Shown here piece by piece: positions 1 to 10,890 of a stretch of DNA of 64,000 nt (position 1 is its first letter; every line of letters starts with the position of its first letter). The stretch is taken from assembly GCA_963921195.1 (NCBI GenBank), contig OY992537.1:33217410-33281409 (forward strand), read 5' to 3'. Origin of the DNA: Pegoplata infirma. Lineage: Eukaryota; Arthropoda; Insecta; Diptera; Anthomyiidae. A program made the position numbers and the translations under genes. The notes below the pieces were generated by a model. It made no database searches. It saw only the letters and a program-made list of their open reading frames with translations, and had not been told where the DNA came from.

Positions 1-729
1 AACTTCTACCGGTCTAATGACTAAGAGAAAATGTTTGGGTCGGTCATACGTTTTGTTGCTCTAAGGGCACTATTAGGGCAGTTAAATTTAAAAAAAATGT
101 CGTTTTGTGTGGGAGCCCCCTTTTAAATTGGTGATATTGTATTAGTTTGTTCCAAAGAAATGTTAAGACGTACAATTTAATGGGTTCGCTCTTATAAATG
201 ATCCCTCTATGACGCACCATTGGAGCAGTAGAAATAATATGATGATTGGAAAACTACAATAATTTTTTTTCAAAAAATTTAAAAAAATAGTAATAATCGT
301 TATCCTACGATCCCCCTGGGCAAAAAATTTATAGAATCGATAGAAGTTTTACACAAAAAAATTTCAAAAAAATCGAAGAGTACAAACATTTTCAAAAATG
401 AGATTTAAATTTTAAAACTTAAAAATCGTATACTAGAGCTCTTTTACGAATTTTTTGGGATTTTTTTTTAAAAGTACGTAAAAAAATAAAAATTTTGAAA
501 AAAACAATTTGAAATTTGTACCATTTTTGAAGAAGTTATGAGTAAAAGAAGTTTGAGTAAAGGAACAAAGTACCAATTTTTAAAAATTCAATATCTTTTG
601 AACGGGTCATCAAAAAAATCTGAAAATTTACCACGAAGGAGTTTTCGAAGGGTACTAAAAACTGTAAACAAATTGGGAAAATCTAAAAAAAAAAATTTTC
701 AAAGTGTCCGATTTGACATGGAGTGCCCC
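1..729. repeat. Partial arm of foldback family F (window-truncated)
   Basis: From about base 20 this matches one arm of the large palindrome at 10891-12838: the same order of blocks (ggtcggtcatac, ctaagggcactattaggg, tgggagcccccttt) and the same outer end, here gacatggagtgcccc at 715-729. The first ~20 bases correspond to another part of the arm, so there is an internal deletion or rearrangement. The short open frame at 538-741 is arm sequence, not a gene. The match is seen directly; the other arm would lie outside the window. Confidence 0.85.
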
Positions 730-1125
730 ATATGTATATAAACGTTTCAAATCATCTTTATAAAAATTTTCTATGTCTTTAAGACGTAAATATATTTGGT
801 AAAAGTTTGAAAAAAACAAGTTTTTTTTTGGAAAAAATAATGTGAAACTTTTTAAAAAAATTAATTGATAAATTTTAAGTAAATTTTTAATTGACTCAAT
901 TAAAAACTTAATTAAAAAAAAAACGAAAAATTTCGAGTAAAGTTTTAATTGTGTAAATTAGAAAATTACCCAAATTTTTGGCATACATACATTTAATCAT
1001 TTTTTGTTAAAAGTTTACTCAATACTAATAAAACGTTTACTGGTGCAAAATTAAGAAATTTTTTACTCAATAGGATTAAAAGTTTACTCAATTCTTTTTT
1101 TATTTTTTTCTGTGTGGACATGTGC
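730..1125. other. AT-rich stretch with TTTACTCAAT motifs
   Basis: No gene. The stretch is rich in A and T runs and in diverged copies of tttactcaat and ttaattgactcaatt, and ends in ttttttctgtgtg, which resembles the CACACAGAAAA end common in insect MITEs. I could not identify a matching left end, so it is left unclassified. Confidence 0.4.
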
Positions 1126-2316
1126 TTGTCATCCAGACAATAATTTAAGATCTACCTTAATAGCATTAAGTTCGCATTAAACATCATTTACTTGCTTTAT
1201 TTGTTATCCTTAAAACACCATTACGATTCTTGATAATTAACAACTTTTTTTCCAATTGGATTAGAATTTCTATCTTAAATTTCTTAGTAATTGATGATAT
1301 TGATCTTTAATAGTAGCAGTTTATAAAATAACAGCTGTTAGAATTTTATTGCTTAATTATGTTTTTATTTTTTTGTCTCTCTTGTATTTCATCTTTTTAC
1401 TAAGTAAAATAAAGGGAATGCATTTAATAAATAATTTAAAACTAAAAATTTCAAAGAAACAGATACAACATGAAACAGATACTAAATTCTGACTTGTGTT
1501 TCTACCTTATTAAACCTGCTCTACAACAGTCTGTACAACCTGTAAACAATATTAGCTACTGATACGATGAGCAGCTACAAAAACAAAGAACATGACATTC
1601 GGTCATTCTAGCCAGCCACCTAAATTAAAGGACACTAAAAACAAACATATGTGACATAATAGCAGGGAACTAAACAACAGAGCACCAAGAAAACAACAAC
1701 TTTTTTATGAACACAAAGGTATTGAGTTTGAGTTTGAGTTTTCCGTTTTAGTTTTTTTTAGTTTCAAAAAAAAAGGATGCCAGGATACTACAGATGATAA
1801 TATTTGCAGTTACTCATACTAGTAACTGTTGTTTGGTTTGGTCGCATGGTTGAATCCTGTAGCAGTAGTAGTTTTTTTTTTTTTTGATTGTCCTGTATAT
1901 TTTTTTTTTGTGAAAAATATACTGGTTTATACAAAACTTAAGGTTTAATTTGGGTTTTGAAAGACTTGTATCATATGACTTTATATGTATGAAAGTATGA
2001 GCGAACGAGTTTTTCTAATATATTTTTGGGGAAAAATGTGACCAGCTGTTTAACTGGCTGACCAAAGGTCTGTTTTAGACCAGTTTAGGTCCTTAGCGTT
2101 ACTAGGTTTTTTGATGGCGATCCGGTTTCACCACACTTTTTTGGTAAATGGTTAAAGTTTCACAATGCCATCCAGACATTTATTATAGATCTTGAAACGT
2201 GGGGTCACCTAAACACTTTGACTAGACAGTGTCAGATAAAATGCTCCACACTTTACTGGAATGTAAATAAAACGATAGTTTACTATCGTCGATTTTTATA
2301 GTCTTGTAGTTTCTAA
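1126..2316. other. Gene-free, apparently low-copy sequence
   Basis: I see no recognisable gene, inverted repeat or copy of the window's repeat families. There are short simple runs (gagtttgagtttgag near 1728, poly-T near 1870 and 1899) and frequent stops in all frames. It may be ordinary intergenic or intronic fly DNA. Confidence 0.5.
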
Positions 2317-2364
2317 TAGAGATGGGCGCGTGAGTGACTTTTGACTTACGCATGATCACACTTA

Positions 2365-2605
2365 CACCGAGAAAAATAAATTTCCAACTGATTTTCTCAG
2401 TTGTATCAACTCAAAATTCGTTTGCTGCTACTAAATTTCGCTGTGGCAGAATAATTTTGTTTTAATTAAAAGACTGTTGCAATAACAAAATTTAGTTGTT
2501 ACCACCGATGTTTAGTTCCTACATCATTAATACAAATGCATCAACCGAGTTTCTGTTGCAACAACTGAATTTTAGTTGGAAAATAGAAAATTTGTTTTCT
2601 GTGTG
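2365..2605. mobile_element. TA-flanked MITE (CACCGAGAAAA / TTTTCTGTGTG)
   Basis: Inverted ends caccgagaaaaataaattt and aaatttgttttctgtgtg continue into a shared ttccaact/agttgga block. TA dinucleotides flank both ends, the TSD of Tc1/mariner-type elements. It is 241 bp, non-coding, and inserted in the hAT-like element 2317-3656. Confidence 0.7.
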
Positions 2606-2692
2606 TACGAAATAAAAATATTGCTCAAATTTTTTTTTCTGCTCACGAAATTAAAATAAACAAATTTTTATTTTACTCTTTTTGATTTCTTG

Positions 2693-3376
2693 CACTCAAA
2701 ATAATAACTCTGTAAAATACTCTGTAAAATGACTGTAATCTTAATTCAACAGATATTTGACAGAGTTTTCTGTCAAAATACAGATTTAAAGAAAATACTT
2801 TGTATTTTGTTGTGACAAAAAAACAAAGTTTCACCTGTTAAATTACTTTTAACTTTGTAATCTTAATTTTATAGATAATTAACAGAGTTTTCTGCTAAAA
2901 TACAGATTTAATGGAAATACTTTGTATTTTTTATAACCAAAAAACTAAGTTTTATCTATATTTTTACTTATTTCTATGTAATTTTAATTTCATAATTTTA
3001 TCTGTTTTTTTTTGAGAAAATGTTAAAAAAGTAAAAAAAAAAAATCTTTTAAAAAATCTTATAAAAGTTTTACAAAATAACATGTATTTTACTAAACTCT
3101 GTAAATTTACAGAGTTTTTTTCTGTAAAATTTTGGTAGCATCAAATGCATTTTACAAATATATGTAAATTTACTGAGTTTTTCTTTGTTAAATGGTGTTT
3201 TATTTAACCAATATTTTACTAGAAACTCTGTAAATTAACAGCTTTATTTTGTCAAAATCATTTTACAGAGTTTTATAGTAATATTACAAAGAAATGTTGC
3301 TAGCTGGAAAAGTATGGTGTACTCTGTTAAATTAGCAGAGTTTTTCTATAATTTAACAGAGTTATTATTTTGAGTG
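2693..3376. mobile_element. MITE with CACTCAAAATAATAACTCTG inverted ends
   Basis: The ends cactcaaaataataactctg and cagagttattattttgagtg are exact inverses over 20 bp. TG lies on both sides, possibly a 2-bp TSD. The interior holds many diverged copies of aactctgtaaaattacagag, mostly palindromic, so the element is largely built from a subterminal motif. It is non-coding, 684 bp, and nested in 2317-3656. Confidence 0.8.
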
Positions 3377-3656
3377 TGCACAAAAAGTATACAATTTCCC
3401 AAAAACAATCATAAAAATGTATTTAAATCACAATTTTGTATTAATTACACTCTAAATTCAATATTATGACGATTTTTTACTTGTTTTCTGTTTTAGACAG
3501 CACAGAACAATCACGCAAACTCACGAAAAAAAATACTTACGCTCACGCATGAAACTATTTTTACTCATTACGCGCACTCGTGATCACATGAGTAAAAGTA
3601 AATTTCACTCACGATCACGCGAATCAGGAGGAAATCGTGTCACGCGCGCATCTCTA

Positions 3657-4389
3657 GCTCCTAAACTAAACATAATGTTTCCAATTTTTTTAGTGTTTCT
3701 GGATTAATAAAATAATAAAGAAAAACCTTTAAATTTCTCTTCAAAACGATATGTATGTTGATATCGTTTATGCAACGTTAATCGTTTTCGTTTTACGTGA
3801 TTAGCCCCCTGATCTTTTGTCATATATCGACGTCTAACACTGACCCGTTGCCACTCATTCCTGACAAATGGAATCATTTGTTGATAGTGACAGCAAAAGT
3901 TTGATTGCTTTAGGATTAAAAAATTTTCAGGTTTTAGTGTTTACTGAATCGACTCAGCTTTTCTTAATACAGCTGAATCTACATCACTTTTTATATTCTC
4001 TATTAGAAACCAAGCATTAGATGCTGTAACAACTGAACTCCCTTTTCGGCACTCTCGTTTGCATTGAAAACATAAACGATGTGTTCTCTTCTGTTGATTA
4101 ATAAGCCTGTTCTTTCTCCAGGTGAATTTTGGAAACATTCACGATTTTTAAAATAAAATTCCGATGCGATCTTTTAAAACGCTGACACAAGTAAACCTTT
4201 TTTTGGTCTCCTCTACCAAAAGCGAACATTGGGGTACACTTGTTTTCTAGCGGTGAATGTTTACAAGTTCATTTATTATGCTTCTTGCACTAAAGTAATA
4301 CATTTATCATTATTTTAATACATTTTTCATATAAACGCCCCCTTTTTTGGGCAGATAAAAAAAGACGTTTTCTAATCCCCTGGATCCAA
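3657..4389. other. Gene-free stretch
   Basis: No repeat family or gene was recognised. The minus-strand open frame of 65 codons (3941-4138) has a CxxCxxxC-like string but no domain I recognise and no neighbouring coding sequence, so I do not call it. Confidence 0.4.
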
Positions 4390-4948
4390 GTGCAGGATGT
4401 CAAACTTCTTCTGACAAAAAAAAAAAATTTTGATGCAGGACGCCGCTTTAGTTTTATAAGCGAACGACTAACAAAAAAGAAAATAAAAATTATTGTTTCC
4501 ATTTTCTTACAACCAAAAAGGTTTGCAACTTTGATTTGTAACTTGGATAACTCACCTGCCGGTGAATAAAAGCGTTTTTCACCAGATGGTGAATAAAACG
4601 TTACAAAATTATTTTACAACAAAAAATTTTTTTTATTAATTTTTTTTTTCATCAAATTTTTTTCATCTAATTTTTTTTTCATCTAATTTTTTTTTTTATT
4701 AATTTTTGTTTCATAAAAATTTTGTTTCTCATCAAAAAATTTTTCTTTTCATTTTTTTATACCCTCCAACTACAGTATGGAGGTATACTCACTTTGTCAT
4801 TCCGTGTGTAACGCATCGAAATATCGGTCTAGGACCATATAAAGTATATATATTATTGATCAGTGATCGATTCTAAGACATTCTAGCGATGTCCGTCTGT
4901 CCGTCCGTCTGTCCGTCTGTGGAAGACACGATACAGTCCAAAATAAAA

Positions 4949-5018
4949 GTGCTAGACTCCTAAAATTTGGAGTCTAGCACGAATTTAACCAGCCTATGTT
5001 CATAGGCTGGTTAAATTC
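4949..5018. repeat. Two adjacent perfect hairpins inside mini-me type B
   Basis: Stem 1 is gtgctagactcc/ggagtctagcac (4949-4980). Stem 2 is gaatttaaccagcctatg/cataggctggttaaattc (4981-5018), 18 bp perfect with a 2-base loop. They abut with no spacer. The function is unknown; they could be structural ends of an older insertion. Confidence 0.8.
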
Positions 5019-5711
5019 GGAGATGGGCAAAATCGGACCAGGGGGGAAAAAGTTCCCCCTTGACAAAGTAAACCAACCAATGAAAAAAGGTAACTTTTTA
5101 TAGATTTTTTTTATTTTTGCTAAACAAATGAAACATTTTTATGCTTAAAAAAGTTCTAAGTCTTGGATTTGGACCCAGGGGATTTGAAAATTACTTATTT
5201 TTTTTGGTCCGCCCCCTTTTGTGGGCGTGGATAATAGCAAATAATTTATATAATGATGAAATTGTATATCTTTTGTACAAAAAGCATAGTAATGAAATTT
5301 GTAAAAATTTTTGACTAAAGAAGAAGGTGTCCCCAAGGACCCCAAGGACCCCCGATAAGCCTGCCACCCCCCCCTCAAAAAAAACTCACCTGAAATTGTT
5401 TTTTTTAATTTTTTTTAAACGTTGCACACTGGGCCGAGATGGTAGGTTTTTTGGCCAAAAGTCTCTACAGGTCGTAAATGTTAATCGATTTTGTTGAAAT
5501 TCAGAATATAAGCCTATATTAGGGTAATAAATAAGTGACTTGAAACTTTTTGGAATCGGACCTACAAGGAAACTGTTTCAGGGTGGACACTTAATTTTAA
5601 ATAAAATTTACAGATGTTATAGATGAAACAAATGAAGAGAAACTTGTCTTTTGTTTATGTTTTTGAATTGGAGATGGTCTCTGGTCCCGTGATTTGCGTG
5701 ACTCAAAAAAC

Positions 5712-5853
5712 AACGTGATTCACGCGTGAGAGTGAGTGATTTTCATTTAAATCACGTGATATAAAAATTTTTAAAAATTTAATTGAAAAAAAGTTTAAAA
5801 ATAACGTGATTCACGCGTGAGCGTGAATGATTTTCATTTAAATCACGTGAATA
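5712..5853. repeat. 91-bp direct duplication rich in CACGTG and ACGCGT palindromes
   Basis: The block aacgtgattcacgcgtga followed by ttttcatttaaatcacgtga occurs twice, starting at 5712 and 5803. It resembles the cacg-rich subterminal motifs of the hAT-like element at 2317-3656, so it may be debris of a related element. Confidence 0.75.
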
Positions 5854-5859
5854 TACCTT

Positions 5860-7360
5860 TTTCCGAAATATAATTGAAAAAAAAAGTTTATAAACAATTG
5901 AAAAAAAAAAATTGTTTTTGTTTCGAAAACCCCCTTTTTATACTCATCGTTATCAAAAGTTCCACGCCCTTTTAAAAAACTGTCTGGGCCAGAATTATCC
6001 TTTCTATCCACACTTTCCAAAAAAGTTGCCCGCTTGTGCCCGTTTTCAAAAATGAAATTTAAATAAAATTTATAAAAAAATGAAAAAAATTATTTCATTT
6101 TTGAAAACCCCCTTTTAAGAACTCATCGTTATGGAAAGTTCCACGGCCTTTCAAAAAACTGTCTGGACCAGAATTATCCTTTGTATCAGCACTTTCCAAA
6201 AAAGTTACCTGCTTGTGCCCGTTTTCAAAAATTGAATTGAAAAATGAGCTTATAAAAAATTGAAAAAACATTTTTTTTGAAAACCCTCTTTATAAACTCA
6301 TCGTCATAAAAAGTTCCACGCCCTTTCAGAAAACTGTCTGGGCCAGAATTACCCTTTTTATCAGCACTTTCCAAAAAAGTTGCCCGCCTGTGCCCGTTTT
6401 CAAAAATTTACTTCTAATAAGGGCTAATAAAAAATTGGAAAAAATTATTTTTTTTTTTCTGAAAACTCCCTTTTTAAACTCATCAAAAGTTCCACGCTCT
6501 TTCAAAAAACTGTCTGGGCCAGAATTATCCTTTTTATCCCCACTTTCCAAAAAACTTTTCCGCTTGTGCCCGTTTTCAAAAATTAAATTGAAACAAGTTT
6601 ATAAAAAATTGGAAAAAATTTGTCTTTTTTTGAAAACCCCCTTTTTAAAGTTATCGTCATCAAAAGTTCCATGCCCATTCAAAAAACTGTCTAGGCCAGA
6701 ATTGCCCTTTTTATCAGCACTTTCCAAAAAAGTTACTCGTCTGTGCCCGTTTTCAAAAAAAAAAAAAAATACTTCTAATAAGGGCTAATAAAAATTGAAA
6801 AAATTAGTTTTTTTTTCTGAAACCCCCCTTTTTAAACTCATCAAAAGTTCCACGCTCTTTCAAGAAACTGTCTGGGCCAGAATTAGCCTTTTTTAACCCC
6901 ACCTTAGAAAAAACTTACCCGCTTGTGCCCGTTTACACAAATGAGATTAAAATACCAAAAATTAAAAAAAAAAAAAAAATGTTTGTGAAAACCCCCTTTT
7001 TTAAAACTCATTGTGAACAAAAGTTCCACGCCCTTTCAAAAAACTGTTTGGGCCAGAATTATCCTTTTTATTTACACTTTCCAAAAAAATTTCCCGCTTG
7101 TGCCCGATTTCAAAAATTTAATTGAAATAAGAGTTTATAAAAATCTGATTTTTTTTTTGTAAACCCCGTTTTTAAGCCCATCGTTATCAAAAGTTCCACT
7201 CCCTTTCGAAAAACTGTCTGGGCCAAAATTTTCCTTTTTATCCCTTGTAAATAGAAAAAATATTTTTTTTTTTGAAAACCCGTTTAAAAAAACACTTTTT
7301 TTAACTCATCGTTATCAAAAGTTCCACACTCTTTCAAAAAGCTGTCAGGACCGCCTAACC
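5860..7360. repeat. Tandem satellite, ~177-bp unit, about 9 copies
   Basis: The landmark aaaagttccac recurs near 5955, 6135, 6308, 6485, 6662, 6843, 7018, 7189 and 7316, giving spacings of about 171-181 bp and a shorter last unit. Each unit has, in order, gaaaaccccctttttaaact, caaaaaactgtctgggccag, cactttccaaaaaagttgcc and gcttgtgcccgttttcaaaa, then an A/T tract. The many open frames are read-through of the repeat. Unit length is near one nucleosome repeat. The array lies wholly inside the Transib-like element. Confidence 0.9.
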
Positions 7361-8224
7361 GGGTAATTATTTTTTTTTTTCAATGTATTAAAAACAAATT
7401 TTAATACGATAAAAAAATATTTTTCGTGTAACCGGGTTTTTCTCGTAACCGGTTTTTTTTGTATTCGGGTTTTTGGGTAACCGGGTTTCATTTTATCCCG
7501 TATTAATATAGAAAAACACTATGTATGTACTTTAGGAAAAACTTGAAAATTGTTACTTAATTCATAAAATTAATTTAATTCAATAAAAAAGGCTCATTTT
7601 AACAACTTTAGACTTGTTCATCTCCCTTTCTATTGATATTATATACGCAGATGAAAAAACGGGCAAAAGCGGGCAGGTCAGTCTGAAAGCTAGTAAACCA
7701 ACGAACATTTTGGCATCCTAACTTTTGGATTATGTCGCGGAACATTTTGGAACAACTATATCAAATGGAACAATTTTTCAAAAGTTATATAAAAATATCA
7801 AAAATCATAAAAAAAAAATAGGGAAAAAGAGCTGTTCATACCCATTTACATGTTGTACTTCCCTTTGTCAAATAAATTAATCCCCAAAAAAAAAAAAACA
7901 AGGTCCCATCTTAATAATGTATAAATTTGCTAGCTTTTTTGATTACGGTATATGGAGATTTAAGCATACATATTTTATCTTTGATGGATCATTCCAAGAG
8001 AATGGGTGTACCGATTTTTACAAAAATTACAGACAAGGTGCAGCAAGTCATACTTAATACAATAGTGCATTCGCTTTTTTTAATTTAATAATTTTGTTTA
8101 TTTTAGTTTTGGCCAAAAAAACTACCATCTCGGCCCAGTGTGCGTTGGAGGGTATACAAGATTCGGCACAGCCGAATTTAACACTCTCACTTGTTTTTTT
8201 TTTCACAAATCTATTTTTTCACCA

Positions 8225-8750
8225 ACAAGGGGTTTATCTCAACCCCTATGAACCGATTTGCCTGAAACTTATATTTTATATAAAAGAGACGATTTTAAGG
8301 TTAAGGTGTCTCAGCTAATCGGCCTTATCAGTGTTTAAAAATTTTGTTGTCCCCTTATGAAACAATGTGGATAACTTCAGAACTAACAGGAATATCGTTT
8401 ACAACAAGAATACGTGTCGACTTAAATGTGAAAGAGATTATTTCGCAATCATATGGATATCGCAATATTTAACGATGTCGAATTTTTACAAGGTTATGCC
8501 ACCATTATATAGGCTTTAAAAAACCTTTCTTAGCATATGTAAACATCATATACATAGTTTCTTAAAAAGAAATGGCTGAAAAATAAAAAAAAAAAACGAT
8601 TTTTTCGCCATATTTTACCAATTTTTTTAAACCTAAATCCGCGATATGGCCGATAAGCCGAGACACCTCAACCTTAGAATTGTCCCTTTTATATATGTAC
8701 ATTTGATGTTTCATGCAAATTGGTTTATATGGGTTGAGATTCCTTCCTAG
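8225..8750. mobile_element. Inverted-repeat element S, copy 1
   Basis: Arms of ~105 bp are inverted: the left contains tatgaaccgatttgcctgaa and ggtgtctcagctaatcggcc, the right ggccgataagccgagacacc and tttcatgcaaattggtttat. It is a diverged copy of 44615-45201, which shows a clear TAA duplication. It is inserted in R at the ttttcaccaagtctaaaa junction. Non-coding. Confidence 0.75.
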
Positions 8751-9172
8751 CAAGTCTAAAATTCTGACATAAAAAAGTTCCATTTGTTTAACAAATGTAC
8801 AAAAAACAAGTGAGCGTGCTAAATTCTTCTATACTCCCCAAAATGTAAAAACAACTTTTTTGCACTGAAGTAATACACTAATTTACCAAATGTACAGCTC
8901 TTTTGGTTAAGACTGCATCTTGCTTTCCACAGACAAATGGACGGATGTATATAGCTATATTGTCTTAAAAATGGATCAATAGTATATAAACTTAATATGG
9001 TCCTCGACCGATATTGCAATTCGTTTAGCATTGAATGGCAAATGAATATAATATTATTTTTTCTAAAAAAAATTTGTTTTAGCAAGTACTCCCAAATCTT
9101 CAGCAAAACATTATCATGATTTAATGTTTTGGGCTAGAGTACAAAATTTGCAGGCATTTTAATATGATAATG

Positions 9173-10195
9173 TTTTTAGGCTGGTGTCTAATTTTAAAAA
9201 AGTTGCAGGACGCCACCTCAGTTTGACTATATAAGCTAACAATTAACGAAAAAGAAAACAAGAATTACTATTTTCATTTTCTTAAAACCAAAAATTATAA
9301 TAACATGGGTTTGTAACTTGGATAATAATTCACCTCCTGGTGAATAAAACCGTTTTTCACCAGCTGTTGAATAAAAAGTACCATAAATATTTTTCAAAAA
9401 AAAAATATTTTTTTTTCTTTCAGCAATTTTTCTTTTTTTCATCAAATATATTTTTTTTTTTTTATAAATTTTTTTTTCCATAAAATTTTTTTTTCAATAA
9501 AATTTTTTTTTCCATCATTTTTTTTTTTCATCAATTTTTTTTTTTTTTTTTTCATCAAATTTTTTTTTTCATCAAATTTTTTTTTCATCAAACTTTTTTT
9601 TATCATTTGTTTTTTATTTTTTTTTTTTATCATATTTTTTTCATCAAATATTTTTATCAAATCCTTTTTTATAAATTTTTTTCTCACCAACAAAATTTTT
9701 TTTTTTATCAAAAAAAAATCATCAAAAACTTTTTTTCATCAAAATTTTTTTTACTAAAAATTTTGGGTTCATTAAATTTTTTTTTATCATAATTTTGTTT
9801 TTATTCAAAAAATATATTTTTTTTTTTAACCAAAACTACTTTTTCACCAAGTCTAAGCTTTTCGCATTAAAATTTTCCATTTGTTTATCAAATGTACATA
9901 TATGTAAGTCAAGTGAGAGTATTATATTCTTTGGTGCCGAATCTTTTGTACTCTCCAAAATGTAAAAACACCTTTTTGCACTTATTTTTGCACTCACTTA
10001 CGAAATGTACTGCTCTTTTGGTTTTTTAATGGGGTCCTCGACTGATATTTCAATTTGTTGTGCATGGAATAGCAAGGTAATATAACATTTTTTTTCTAAA
10101 AAAAAATTTTGCTTTGGGAAGTACACCCAAATCTTCCGCAAAACATTATCATGATTTAATGTTTTGGGCAAGAGTTCGAAATTCGCAGGCATTGT
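9173..10195 (+). repeat. Dispersed repeat R, copy 2 (full length)
   Basis: This is the most complete uninterrupted copy: aggctggtgtctaattt at 9179, gcaggacgccacctcag, the ggtgaataaaa pair, a long tttttcatcaaa array (9380-9840), the inverted hairpin end near 9905-9950, and aacattatcatgatttaatg through cgcaggcatt at 10195. It directly follows copy 1 head to tail. Open frames here are simple-sequence translations rich in Lys, Phe or Ile. Confidence 0.8.
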
Positions 10196-10890
10196 TAATG
10201 TTGTACTGTGTAATTTGAAAGATGGGCGTTAAGAGATGGGTTTTTTTAACTATTGTTGTATTCGGAAATAGTAAGTCTTCCAAAAAACTTATAAAAAAAG
10301 TGTAGATAAAATTATGAAGATTTAAAGTTTATTTTGAGGATGTTTATATTTTGAGGATGTTTATTCTGGCTCGAGGTCATTTAAAGTTTAGAAATTTTTT
10401 TTAAATAAATTTCAACAAGAAATTTCGAAAACAATATTTAAATTTGAGATGGGCGCGTGCGTGACTTACTCACGCTCACAACAGTAATTCCAAACTCATG
10501 CGAATACACTCAAGAGCATATTTTTTTTTACCCACGTGTGTCAATTCAATACAACTGACACTCACGTGCACTATCACAAGCTTTACTCACATTCACGTAG
10601 ACTCACGCTCACAAAACTTTTATTTATACAAAAAAATATTAACAATATTTAAAAAAATCTAATTTTTTTTTTTGTTTTTGGCAAAAGGATTTACTTCAAC
10701 GCCAAAAATTAAATTAAATAAAGATTCCGTAGGGAAAAATTTAAGAAATTGGGACTCTAATTCTGATCCTTCTTTAATGTTACCCATAACGAAGTTTCGG
10801 GCGGGTACGCTGGTGTTTATATAAACTTTGAATTTTCTAAGAAACGTTAATCTGTTAGGCATATAAATTAGAGAAGATATATGTATATAT
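10196..10890. other. Repeat debris: MITE end, CACG-rich fragment
   Basis: There is no gene. Around 10362-10385 lies ttattctggctcgaggtcat, an end of the MITE seen whole at 41127-41331. From 10446 to 10620, gagatgggcgcgtgcgtgac followed by many cacg motifs matches the terminal part of the hAT-like element at 2317. The rest, up to the foldback, is unclassified. Confidence 0.6.

Larger units (their letters stand above)
2317..3656. mobile_element. hAT-like non-autonomous element with CACG-rich ends
   Basis: Ends are tagagatgggcgcgtgag and its imperfect inverse gtcacgcgcgcatctcta. Flanking 8-mers GTTTCTAA (2309-2316) and GCTCCTAA (3657-3664) agree at 6 of 8 positions, as for an old 8-bp hAT TSD. 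Subterminal regions are packed with cacg/cgtg motifs (tcacgaaa, actcacgatcacgcg, gtgatcacatgagt), a typical place for transposase-binding repeats. There is no coding capacity. Two MITEs are nested inside; without them the element is only ~0.4 kb. Superfamily assignment is inferred from TIR and TSD. Confidence 0.65.
5425..8142. mobile_element. Transib-like non-autonomous element carrying a 177-bp satellite
   Basis: The ends cacactgggccgagatgg and ccatctcggcccagtgtg belong to a TIR of ~36 bp with about one mismatch, ending in ggccaaaa. The element is flanked by a perfect 5-bp duplication CGTTG (5420-5424, 8143-8147), conspicuously GC-rich in this AT-rich DNA. Transib elements are known for GC-rich 5-bp TSDs (CGNCG) and TIRs starting CAC. 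It interrupts a mini-me whose two halves join cleanly across the site. No transposase ORF is present. The interior is a satellite array (5860-7360), a CACG-rich duplication and unclassified sequence. The superfamily call is an inference; a CMC-type element is the alternative. Confidence 0.6.
4755..8194 (+). mobile_element. mini-me / DINE-1-like element, type B, interrupted by a Transib-like element
   Basis: It begins ttttttataccctccaac, carries the atcggtctaggacca block, the tctagcgatgtccgtctgt GTCY array and a ggggaaaaagttcccc hairpin, and ends gattcggcacagccgaat...cttgttt. Elements of this kind in Diptera are non-autonomous relatives of Helentrons (established for DINE-1/mini-me). The 5' part is 4755-5424, the 3' part 8143-8194, and the rest is the insertion at 5425-8142. 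No Rep/helicase is encoded. The same type recurs at 27395-27910. Confidence 0.75.
4390..9172 (+). repeat. Dispersed repeat R, copy 1 (interrupted)
   Basis: R is the commonest unclassified repeat in the window. In order it has: a 5' block with gcaggacgccacctcag and actatataagcta; two ~25-bp blocks with ggtgaataaaa and ttcaccagatggtg; a long T-rich run with repeated tttttcatcaaa; accaaaactactttttcacc; a block with acaagtgagagtg and gtgccgaatc, which reads as an inverted mini-me 3' hairpin end; and finally cattatcatgatttaatg and cgcaggcattttt. Here the 5' half is 4390-4754 and the 3' half 8751-9172. The gap is filled by a mini-me element (4755-8194) and repeat S (8225-8750). Confidence 0.75.

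Noticed and set aside
3941..4138. Small minus-strand protein with several Cys
   Set aside because: No recognisable family, no conserved neighbour, length within chance for this sequence.
6326..7125. Open frames with repeated PFLNSSKVPRSFKK-like strings
   Set aside because: Translation of the 177-bp satellite.
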